Assembly: GCA_030867875.1 (NCBI GenBank)
Contig: JAOWCC010001590.1
Location: 1-64,000, forward strand
DNA from: Actinernus sp. WN-2022
Taxonomy: Eukaryota; Cnidaria; Anthozoa; Actiniaria; Actinernidae
Length of the DNA: 64,000 nucleotides
Direction of reading: 5' to 3'
Within the stretch, counting starts at the first letter, position 1. Each line of letters starts with the position of its first letter. Shown here in pieces: positions 28,801-41,561 of the stretch. The notes beneath the pieces are model-generated. The model was not told where the DNA came from. It saw only the letters and a program-made list of their open reading frames with translations, and did not search any database. The position numbers and the translations under genes were made by a program.

Positions 28801-31800
28801 GGGTCACGTTTCCTATGTGAAGTCCGATTTTTTTAATCGTAATGTTCAGCTCCGACTTCCTACCATGTCTCGATTTAGAATTGGGTAACGTCATTCAACC
28901 AATCCCTCCTTCCCCAAAAAAACGTGGCTACTATAATATGCAGAAGGGAAGAGTGAGCCTGATATCGGAACGTCTTTAAAGATGGTACCGTAAACATTGC
29001 TTTATAGTCACTATGTTGTGAATTCAAAGTGTTGCTTGTTTCAAGCTCTCTCGGATAAACATGTCCTATTTATCCGTATTTATCTGCTGATAACTGTCAT
29101 CTGGTGTAGAGCACTAATCGGGTCACGTTGAAATTCCTATGTGAAGTCCGATTTTTTAAATCGTAATTTAATGTTCAGCTCCGACTTCCTACCATGTCTC
29201 GATTTAGAATTGCATGGGTAACGTCATTCAACCACGGGTACATATAATTATACTGATCAAACCTATAGCGATTCGAATAATTTTGGGCCTAAACATTCGA
29301 TTATGTTTAAAATAGGCTGAAAAGAAAATACAAAAAAAAATCATAATTTTAAGTAAGCTCACCTATAACTCGTAACCCAATGATGAGCCTCGTATCTTCC
29401 CTGGGTACCAATACCCGTGACCTTGGCAGTGCGCCCAAGGTCGACAAGGAGCCATTGCTTTCTGTTTTTGTGTTTGGCTACCCATCCTCCTGTTCGGCTG
29501 TGTGTGTTGCGTTGATTAAGTCTAGCTCTCTCAGGTCCATGTTTGTAATTATATGATGTACTGGCGCGCAGGTTACCAGACGGTATAAAGTGGTTCTCAA
29601 GACCGAGTGGCATCATACAAGGATCTAAAGTTTGAAATGATGTGTAATTTATACAAAGAGTACTTAGATATGCCCAAAAATTATAGATGTTTTATTTTGT
29701 GTCGAAGATATATGGAGCTGTTACCATGTCTCCCCAAGCCAGAGGTTTATAATTAAGTATTCCGACGAACTCTTCGAATTGCAATTTAGGTTGGTTTTTG
29801 AGGAGTGAGGAAAACCGGAGAACTCGGAGAAATCCCTCGAAACAAGGGTAAGATACCGACACACTAAATTCACAAATGACATCGGATCCGGGAATCAAAC
29901 CCGGACCACAGAGATGAGAGGGGATCGCTCAATACACTTGGCCCCCTTTGCTCCCCCAATGCGTGTTAAGAAGCTCCAGATGTTTTATTTCAGTTCTCAG
30001 TACATTCTCATAAAAGTTCCACAAACCGTGATTTTTACTAGAGCTATTACATGCAGGGATCTTTATTAAGTTGCTTGTTTGTTTTATGTTTCTGGTAGAG
30101 GCAATACATTAAGTTCAATACTTAGCGTATACACGGCTTCATTGTCGTCACGTGATGTGATTTCGTTTGATTCACGCTAGATACATTTCGAAACCAGTGA
30201 ATAAAAAAGCCCCGTCCACGCATATACGTTTCCGTATCAAAATCAATATATTATAATGGGTTTTTGGCTTTCCGTCCACACATAAACCATGAAAAAGTGT
30301 GATCATTTTTCATCGAAAACGCTTTCTAATGAGTACTTTTTTTTCTTTTTTTTTTTTAAAGCGGTTTTCGCAATCTGCTACCCAGTCCCCATTTGTTTCT
30401 TACTGCGCATGGACGGTGAAAACGAAGGTTTTAAAACTCTCTCGATGTCAATCAAAATGACACGTGTACGCATGCGCAGCCTGTCTTTATCATTTCCGTG
30501 TAAACAGGTAAAACGATACGAAAACGAACGTGTGGACGGAAAAAAATTTCAGCTAAAATAAAAACGGAAAATGTTGAAAATGTATACGTGTGGATAGGGC
30601 CTAAGAAAACTATATTTTTTGAGTAATATACTTTTTAATATTTCTTTGAGAATGTCCAGAAGGGACGGCTGCTGCTCAGGTAGTATGATGTGACGTCATG
30701 GCATAATTGTGACATCATTGTATCAATGTGACATCATAAGTTCAACTGATCATTAACATTTTACTTACCTGTGTGGCAGCCATAAAATTCTGCTCTCAAA
30801 AATATATATCCTCTCCATCCCCAAGGGTGAATACGGATATACTGCGCTCTGATTGGTGGAAACAGTGAGTGTGACACGGCGGTGTTTCTATCACGATTTC
30901 CAGTAAAGTACTGAAAATAGAGTTAATGAATAGTCAATGGAGAATAAAGAAGGACATGGTTTTCATCATCGATCTGAGCATTTCGCCAATCAGTTAAACT
31001 TTATTTAAAGCATTTGATACTAAATATACACTAAACTTGTGGCCCTCCAAGTTATGAGCAAGTTAAAAGATACATGTGTATATATATGGAAATGTAAATA
31101 ATGCACTCATTTATACTTGTTTATTAATTATCGATACTTATTGAGTGAAAGTATTTATAACTATTTCAAAAAGGATTATCTATAAAAAGCGACAAGACCA
31201 AAAGGGATTATGGGTATCAATCACTAAATCTTTAAAACAGCCTATGCCCATGTTTCTTATGGTAATCTTCCACGTGGTGTTGACTTAGTCCTACGATTTG
31301 ACGTCCTTATCCGAGAAGACGTGAAGGTCTAACCATTTACTGATGGATTATGTAAAGGCGTCACCTTCTACTAAGTTATTTTAAGACCCTGAGTGTAGGT
31401 CCGGCCGGGGTTTGAACCTCGACATCGCGCACGACATACTGGCGCTATTCCAATGCGCTAATTGGAAGGAGAACGCAATATTGAAAGAAACATGAATCAA
31501 TTTACTGACAGGAGGGCAAGTGTAATCCATCACTGTTAAAATAATATATTTTAGTATAATTTCATCAGTGAATATAGAGATTCCCGTGCTCTGATTAGTC
31601 GAGAATCACGTCATATGTCGCTATATTCACCTGCAGAGCGCCTGGAGGTGAATATAACATACAATGCATTTACCAAAATGGCCGCTCGCCTAGTTACCGA
31701 TGTTTCTCACGAAGAAATAAATAATATGAAAGAAAAAGCTTTTCCAAAACCCACCAAAGAAGCAACAGTAAATAAGTATGGCTAAACTTGAAGCTTTTTT

Positions 31801-34800
31801 TAAATCCACAAGCCTTCATAAACAAAGTTTACTTACGAGTTTCGGGTTGAGTTAATTCGGTCCTCATGTCTTCATGAATTACAAACTTTTACAAGGAAAT
31901 AACGTCTACTTAGAGCAATAAATAATACGACGAGACCTTGTCCTACAAAAATTTGGGAGCGGTTCGACTCAAACAGAGTGTACTTACTTGAGTTATTTTC
32001 CACGTGGTACTTGATAGAAAAACAACAAGTTCTAGTTTCATTCAGGCCAGGGTCGGGCAGGGAGCCGGTTGCTGTTAGTGTTATGCTCTTCTCTCGCCGC
32101 TCTCCGTGTGTTTTCAAGCTTTATCTCATACCGAAATCATTTGTCTCTTGATTTACCATTGTCTTTGATTCTGTGATGGCTATAATCCACAAAGGAAATT
32201 TGTCCTTTGAAGTGAACTCATGACAGAGGTTCCTTTCGTCTTTTCGATAAATTTTCACTCGCCGTAGCAGATTTTTAGTTTTGCCCATTTCCACTCATTT
32301 TCGCTGCATTTCCTCTCTTTGTAACACGGTACGAGGTCTCAAAAGTGAAGATTGCTGCTTCAACTTGAATTCTAGTGTGTATTTGGACTGTTTTTTTCGT
32401 TATTTCTATACTTTAGAAAATCCATTCTTGTAGTCCCTGCAAGTTGAGTCGGTTTGTGCAATGAACCGTAGCAACACGTGATTATGCAAATGTTTGTCAC
32501 AAAACTATCTTGTCACGCGCGCTTGCGCTTGTAAAACTTATAAAGGGGTCGGATCGGAAGTCAGACTATTATATTGTCTAGTTTTAATTTCCCTGATATT
32601 CACTGATGAAATCATACTAAAACAATTATTCACTGAAGTCGAAGTGACTATTGGTGAATATTTACCTCGACTTCGTCTCGGTAAATATTCACCAATAGTC
32701 ACTTCGACTTCAGTGAATAATTGTTAAATACAGCTAATTAAAAAAACGTTGCCGGATAAAAAGCCCAAGTCTACGCAACAAGACCGAACGGGATCATGGG
32801 TAGCGCGATCACCAAATATCTGAAACAGCCATGCATTGACCTGTTAGTGGTAAAACGTGTTACCTTCTATGAATAGTGAATTTACTTTCTCTTATGAGTA
32901 TACCTTTCTATTAGAGTGGTACATGTACTCGGTGAAGCGCACTCCATCCTGGCTATAGGACATATAGTATTGTGTAACCCAGTAGCTTTGGTCTTCTCTG
33001 CCTTGGGTTGCAACACGGACGATCTTGCTTGGCCGGCTGAAGTCGAACTGTAGCCATTGGTAGCGATTGTTTCGGTACGAACGCCATCCACCTGGCTTAC
33101 CTCGGAACCTAGAAATCAATCACAGAAAAAGGAAATAAGACGGGGCAGTTATGCATGGGGTCGGGTGGAACTTCTCGAAACGAGTGACAGTATTGGACTA
33201 TACCCAACAATAGAAAACACCCTAACCTTTAGAAAGTGCAGTAAAAAAAAAATAGAAGTATAGTATTATGAGTGAAATCAGAATACAGGTCTCGAGAGGT
33301 TTCGTGCTACTCTATGCATTCTGCTAATTACCGAGATTAATCAATTCTAATGTCTTGCCCAAGGACGGTGTTAGAACTGACGAGGACAGCCTGTTGAGAA
33401 TACTAGTCCTAGACGAGCTCTCGTTGTTTAACGTTTACTCTCGGAGATGGTTAGGTTTATCTAAATTTCGGGTTAAGTTATTTAGTTTTGAAGCTAAGTA
33501 ATGTCACTTAATAGATTGCCCGTGGTTTAGTGCCACCCTATCAGTAGCCGGAAACGTCCCGAAGACTTAGGATCCGTATCCGTCACGGCAAAATGCTCGT
33601 TCAAGGATCATACAAACAAATATCTCATGCAGGTTGGAAACATTTAGTCTGTGTCACATCCGAACTCAACTCCGGTCAACTGCTCTTGTTCTAGCAAACA
33701 AATCTCGATTTCAAACTGATATTGTACAGATATCATTGCTCTTCTCGACGTGTAAAGCCGCCATGTTTCGAAAATGTAAATTAGCCGCAAGTCTAACAGG
33801 CTGGTGAATGGACAACCATACGACGTGTAAGAATGGACATTAGTGAAAGCCAATCAGAATCGATTATAAATAATCCTGCACCCTCCTCTGATTGGTTTTT
33901 ACTAATACGCATTCTTCCACGTCTTCTGAATGGCCATTCAACTGTCACCAGTGCTACTTACGGCTAATTTAAATTTCAAAATATGGCGGCTTTTATACAC
34001 GTCATTTATGAGCTGCGAGAAAAGACTGAATATTATTCGCTTGCTTGAACAAGAGCAGTTGACCGGAGTTGAGTTCAGATGTGACACATACTAGATCTTT
34101 CCAAACTGCATGGCAGAGTTGTTTGTGTGTTCCTCGAACGAGCATTTTGTAGTTTCCTTTCATGTGGCACTAAACCACAGCCAGCCTATTATGTTACTAC
34201 ATTACTTCAAAACCTGACCCGAAATTTAAATAAACCTAACCTTCTCCGATAGTATAAAAACACAGGGAAATGACGACTGAGCTCGTGTAAGGCGAGAAAT
34301 TCCAAAGTAAACAGCTCGCTCACATGCAAACGAACGGTTTCAACCGAGCAGCCTCTGACATGAACTGCCCATCATAACAATCTCCGAGGCTGATGACAGT
34401 TGAATGACCAGTCAGAAGACGTGTAAGAATGAGCATTAGTAAAAACCAATCAGAGGAGGGTACATATAATCGTGTTACTCCGCTGAGGGTCCAAAACAAG
34501 CTTTCGTTCCTTAATTCGCAGACGGACTTAACCGGGGTTCAGTTCGGGATGCGACGCAGGCTACCAAGTAAGGGGTCGGAACAAGCTTTTAGTCGCTGTT
34601 ACGCAGACGAACTTAAAGTGCATATAAGCCCTGGCTGGTTATGCTTTTTTCTAAAGGAAAAATACCCCAAAAAAATATTTTATTATTTTATTAGCGAACA
34701 CACTTCCAAATTTAGATTAATTTCCGCTCAGGTTCGGGGACTGGGACGAGAATGAAACGTAACGTCATCAACAGAACTCGTCTCTTCGCGGGTATAAAGC

Positions 34801-37800
34801 GTTGGCATATTTGCAAAATAATTGAATAGATAACTGAGAATTAGAAAGATAATAATATCGCGATAAACGTTTTGGAGAGCTTTATTCGGTAAGGCCTTTC
34901 CTGCAATGGCGCATCGAGCGTGTTCTGGTGATGACGTCAAACTAGATCCAGTGCCAATTTTATGAAGCGCTCTTGCGCGCTTGATTTCGGTCCACAGACA
35001 ACCCGGCCCAATACAAGTTTTTGGGCTACTTTGAACGGCCACGACAAATACATCAAATCAACTTTTTATTCCGGAATTCTTTGGCTATGGCCTCTACTGT
35101 CTCTTCGTAAGAAATATAATTAGCGAGGGCTAATATGCACTTTAACCAGGGTTTAGTTAGGATATAACACAGGCTAACATCCGATTACATGAAGTTTTCC
35201 AAAAAAAATAAAAAAATAGAAGGAATGGAATATTTATCGTTAAATTATTCATACACAGTGACCAAGGGGGCAGATACTTTCGAGTTGATCACTGCCTACA
35301 TTTGGTTGAATACACTGTATTAGATTTAGCTGAAGAGGTAAAATTTATGGCCAATCAAGTAAAAACTCAGTGCAATTGTGTAAGTAAATCAGTCAAAAAA
35401 TCAAAAGCTAACAGTTCCCTTTAGCAAAGTGGACATGTACATTTTAAGTGAATCAACAATATATAAGTGAAATAACTTTGCCTGGTGAACCGTCTAATTA
35501 ATCACAAGACTGCATTCTGAATGGCTGAAATCCCTCAAGCTGTCATACAGAGATTTGCTATATAGGCGAGAATTACTTACCGTCTGTTCAGACGCGCCAG
35601 GTAAGGTTGATGGTTCCTGTCGTACGACGACGATGCTGTGATCTTGTTGTTTGGGATGCGACCCGACTGGGACCCCATCGCAAGGTTACACATTGGTTCT
35701 GTATGACATACAAAAGAGCGTATTAAGTAAACTTAATCCCTGGTCAAACAATCGAACATTGTTGGATTGCACGATCCAACTTTGCTGGAAAAAAATGTTG
35801 GGTGGCGGAAAAACGCGTCAAACATTGGATCGAACCACAGGCCGCCCAAGTTCTGACTGTATAACAAGGTTTGCCGGTATGGGAGTTCTTCCGATAACTC
35901 AGAATAATAACATAAATTTAGTTACAGATCTTCTGTAATACAAGGTAGATAAAGGAAGAAGACTTACTTGAAGTTGTTTTGTCGTCCTATGTGTGTTTCA
36001 GGTCGCTAGAACGGTGTTTTATGGAATTCTTGATCATACGCTTCACCCCTCTAACCAGAGGGGAAGGCTGCACACTCGATACAACGACGGCCTTCGCTCG
36101 AGGACGAATTTTCCACAAAATATCAATCCCATCGGCGTTTACTCGGCCGCGGTACAATCCATGGACATCAATTATCCCTCAGAAGTCCCCAGGCTTGATA
36201 ACCCCTTTCCAAACCCGTTAGATTTGAACGATTTGTGAAGCGATTCGTGCAGCTTCCAACGGCCGACATTTCGTAACGTCCATTGAATGGTCCTTCTTGA
36301 CAACGCGTTTTGGTAACCAGGCGTTTGGGTAACCAGGCCGTTACAAATTATTTCTTTCCCTGAGAGGGACATATCAAATTCATTTGACACTTTCTAAACC
36401 CTCCCTCCCCACCAACGAGACCACTGGATGTCACCGGCGTCAAGAAGGACCATTCAATGGACGTTACGAAATGTCGGCCGTTGATAGATGCACGAATCGC
36501 TTCACAAATCGTTCAAATCTAACGGGTTTGGAAAGGAGTTATCAAGCCTGGGGACTTCTGAGGGATAATTGATGTCCATGGATTGTACCGCGGCCGAGTA
36601 AACGCCGATGGGATTGATATTTTGTGGAAAATTCGTCCTCGAGCGAAGGCCGTCGTTGTATCGAGTGTGCATGCAGCCTTCCCCTCTGGTTAGAGGGGTG
36701 AAGCGTATGACTCAAGAATTCCATAAAACACTGTTCTAGCGACCTGAAACACACATAGGACGACAAAACAACTTCAAGTAAGTCTTCTTCCTTTATTTAC
36801 CTTGTACTACAGAAGATCTGTAACTAAATTTATGTTATTATTCTGAGTTATCGGAAGAACTCCCATACAAACCTTGTTATACAGTCAGAACTTGGGTGGC
36901 CTGTGATCGAACAAAAGCAAACTTCATCCAACATTTGATCAAGCAAAAAATGTTGGTCCAACATGGAATGACAAACTATCGAACAATGTTGGTCCAACAT
37001 GAGATGTCAAACTATGGAACAATGTTGGTCCAACATGGGATGACAAACTATCGAACAATGTTGGTCCAACATGAGATGACTAACTATGGAACAATGTTGG
37101 TCCAACATGGGATGACAAACTATCAGTTGAACAATGTTGTTCCAGCATGGGATGAATAACTATCAGTTGAACAATGTTGGTCCAACATGGGATGACAAAC
37201 TATCAGTTAAATAATGTTGGTCCAACATAGGATGACAAACTATCGAACAATGTTGGTCCAACATGGGATGACAAACTATCAGTTGAACCGGCAATGTTGG
37301 TCCAGCATGGGATGAATAACTATCAGTTGAACAATGTTGGTCCAACATGGGATGACAAACTATCAGTTAAACAATGTCGGTCCAGCATAGGATGACAAAC
37401 TATCGAACAATGTTGGTCCAACATGGGATGACAAACTATCAGTTGAACCGGCAATGTTGGTCCAACATGGAATGACAAACTATCGAACAATGTTGGATCG
37501 CGCAAAGTTGGATCGTGCAATTCAACATAGTTCGATAGGATTGTTGGAGCTTTAGGAACTGATATGTGATGCGAGTTCTCCCGGCTGTTTGGCCGCAGTC
37601 ACCGAGGCATCAAAGAGCATCATTAGAATGTTTGGTTGATTGAGACGGCGAACGGAAGTCCAGAGAATCTCAGCTAGATCTAAATTGTAACATTTGAGCG
37701 AAAACCAAATTTACGGATGGCCTAATTTATGCATAATGTTTGGCGCATGAAAAAAGCGGCGTTTGAATGAACTCATCTGGCGCACCTAATCTACCTAGGC

Positions 37801-40800
37801 CTTATGCATGACGTCACGTGTTTGTGATCACTACCTAGCCTCACTTTGGCACAACATTTTCCTTCAGCACAGAAGTGAGGCTTGGTGGTGATGACAAAAG
37901 CAGGGTCACGCATAAGGCCTATTGAGTTAGCCGCCGCTCTTCTATCGTAATTACTTCATCTATTAAGATATTTGAAATATTGATAATGTTGCTTCTCTAC
38001 TTACTCAGTCTGCATCCGTACAGCTCCATTCTCAAAGTGATGTGTCCGGACCATGTTTGAGGTTGGATACGAACGTACCGGGAAGTGAACGAGCGAAGGA
38101 AGCGATGTCTCACAATGAAATGTCTTTCACTGTTACCTTGGAAAACCTGCAATCGAGTCGAAAATAAAAAACGCAATTGAATTATCGACTTCCGTATTAT
38201 TCTATTAGTAAATTTGATTGTTAGCATTTAATATTCAGACTCGCTCCTGAATGTCTTTAGTAACGTGATTGACGCGGTTTAAATCATCCAGCAACTTCAT
38301 TCATCATTAGTTAATCACTTGCAAGTTATCAGGTATGGCTGTTGGACTATCGACGTGATTGACGCGGTTTAAATCATCCAGCAACTTCATTCATCATTAG
38401 TTAATCAATTGCAAGTTATCAGGTACATGTATGGCTGTTAGACTATCGACGTGATTGACGCGGTTTAAATCATCCAGCAACTTCATTCATCATTAGTTAA
38501 TCACTTGCAAGTTATCAGGTATGGCTGTTAGACTATCGACGTGATTGACGCGGTTTAAATCATCCAGCAACTTCATTCATCATTAGTTAATCACTTGCAA
38601 GTTACCAGGTGTGTCTGTTGGATTATCGAGCGCGTTCAGTAGCAGCTCCACTTAGTAGTGTAACTTTGGATATTGTAATAAGCAATTCACCGAACTAGAG
38701 CTACAGTGTATTATCAAAAACATGAAGTACTATTTATATCATATTATACGTTTTATCCCCTTGGTCAAGTATAGGCAGCTTACGAAATCGAATAATTAGG
38801 CTCAACCAAATTGAACTCATAAAAACATATTATTTCAATAATTCTTGAATCCGATATGGAAACAATGGAAGACTCGAATCTCAAGCCATGCCATTCATTA
38901 TGACATGAATACTCACCTTTGGTATTCGTCCTTCTTTGTAAGGATGAAGTTTTCCTGTAGTAGCACCGTAAGATATCGTGTAACGAGTCACCCACTGATT
39001 AGCGTCAAATCTGCCCTGGGTGGCTATTCCCTTCAGCCTGGAGTTAGTCTCTAAGTCTACCTGTATCCATTGGTTACGGTTGTTGGTACGTGCAATCCAA
39101 GCTCCACGGACTTTGCCGTGGTTAGTTTCCTGAATCCTACCATTCCAAGGGGCATAATAGTGGTTGTACATAGATGACGCGGACATGTGAAGGCGAGTAA
39201 TACGGCCATCTTGCATTCCAAGGGGTAAGTTACACAAATCTATAACGATGGTAAGTGTATTTTTCTTATTATCATACATCTGCAAAGTTTTAAATATTTT
39301 GACCGAGTATATTTTAGATCTTCTTCATTTTGTGATTTGTCTCTAGGCTGTGTCAAGGTTTCAACGTAACGGTCATATATAATCTAATTTGCGTATTGTA
39401 GAAAATCCTGAATATCTCTCGCTAGAATGAGATAATGTATTGACAAACGGGAAATGTCATCCTTCCTCATTTCCAAAGGGTTTTCAAATGAAATCGACTT
39501 CATTTTCACTTCATATACACTTTAAGCAAGTTATAATTGATAAATCAAAGCGATCAATGAAACAGCGACAGTGAGGTTGGGCAACAAACCACAATTTGAA
39601 ATCGATGTTTAGATATCCTCCCCTCCATTTCTCTATCCTTAAAATCCTTAGCAGTAAAGGCAATTGACTGGTTTCATTTTACCTGTGGCACATCCGAAGA
39701 ATTCCACTCTCATAGAAATGTGACTTCTCCACCCACGAGGGTTAATACGAACAAAGCGTGCGGTGATTGGTGGATTAATAGCGCGATACACGACGGTAGA
39801 CCTGTCCCTGTTTGCTTGGAATAGCTGTTAAAAATATAACAAAGTTTGATTGCATTACCACAATAAAACTGACCGCCTATTTCTTAAGTCATCGAGGCAT
39901 CCTTCATAAATTCAAGCTTTTATAACTATTGATTTCCTTAACCAATCGACATCGGGTTTTCGATTCCTTCATTCTCATCACGAGGAGATTTGAACAATAT
40001 TACAACATTCCGTTTTAGAGGTAATAAACAGGTATAAGAAACGTATTACAAATTGGTAAATGACGTCATTGTTACGTCACAATGGTATTAGCATAACTTA
40101 AATTATCAGGTTATATTCCCTTTACGATTCTACGCCCACCTACCAAAATTCAATCGACTGCGTTGAAAACTGTTTAAAATATAGAACTCATGCCATTTTT
40201 ATGGTCGTTTATGCCTACCGTGCTCCTCTCCTACCCAGTAACCTCCTATTGTCTTCTTGAAACACAGGTAACCCAATTTTAAAATATATTTTTTCGCAGA
40301 TTACGATACTTAGATATGCCTGCGGATGAGGCTAGAAGCGTTCTTATAACCAGGATACAAAGACATATTAAATATATTTATCACATTTTAAAAGCGCTTT
40401 AGGTATGATTTAGGCAGGTTACTGCTCTGCGGCATAACGTTCATGGTTAGTTCGACCACTTTTTTAATTTTTAATTTTTTAATTTTTTTATTTAAACAAT
40501 ATTTTTTTTTACATTGATCCCAAGAGCTCTAAATGGCTCATCTTGCAATTGGGGACGCATGTAAATTACAGATAGCATTTTCTACCCTACTAAACATTAC
40601 ATTTAACTCTAATATTCCTTTTGTTTTTCACAACACGCACACAAACACAAACAGGTTGGCCAATACGAAAAATAACTTATTTACAAAATCGTTTAGTTTG
40701 CATAATAAAATTTCTCACAGCTGCGAAAATTGCAGCATTATTATCAAAGAGCTGCCAATAAGCAATATTTCAACTTTTTTGGTTGTATTCAAAGTTAACC

Positions 40801-41519
40801 AAATATTGCCAGCAAGACGTTCGACAGAGGTTAGTAGGCTACAGCGCTGAGCAGCGAAACAAGGGCAATCAAGTAGAAAATGTGTTACATCTTCTTTAAG
40901 TGCTCCGCATGTACAAGATGGTGATCGACCACTTTTGTTTCTTTTCCCTACGATATGCAGCAAGCGTTACCTTGTTAACACTCCTTCGTCTGTAGATTGC
41001 CCAGTGGCTGCCATCTTGACTAAAATATACGTAATACGACGTCACCCATTGGTGTGTGTTGTATCGACCTTGGGTGGCTATTTGGGACACTCTCTTTGCC
41101 TTTCCAAAGTCCACTTGAAACCACTGGTTGTGGTTATTGTGCTTTGCGGCCCAGCATGGATGAGCTCCAACTTTGTTATGTAGACGAGCATATTTAGGAA
41201 GGAAGCTGTTGCTGTGGTACGATGAGGCAGTAATCTTGCTGTCTGCAATACGGCGGTTCTGCATCCCGAGCGCTCCGTTACACAATCCAGCTGAAATATA
41301 AACCATAGTGTTAAACAACTATTGTTACATAATTCGTTTGAGTAAAACTAATATTTCAATTTTGTCTTAATGCTTAGAAATATGATCGCTTAACGTTAGT
41401 TTAACAAAAACAGCTGAAATGGTAATAACGACATGAAATAGATCGAAGTATTCATAGAAACGACGTCGCATCATTTAACTCATAGACGCAACACACTCAA
41501 TAATAATAATAATAATAAT

Positions 41520-41561
<42 letters not shown>

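Noticed and set aside
29880..29910. tRNA gene
   Set aside because: Only a B-box arm is present and the body is a SINE tail. The same holds near 31410 and 55490.
35979..36766. Open frames beginning MSSYVCFRSLE on both strands
   Set aside because: They are the two arms of one inverted repeat; reading frames diverge after small indels and match no protein.
36896..37520. Open frames with MLVQHGMTNY-type repeats on both strands
   Set aside because: They arise from a palindromic minisatellite inside a foldback element; the two strands give mirror products.
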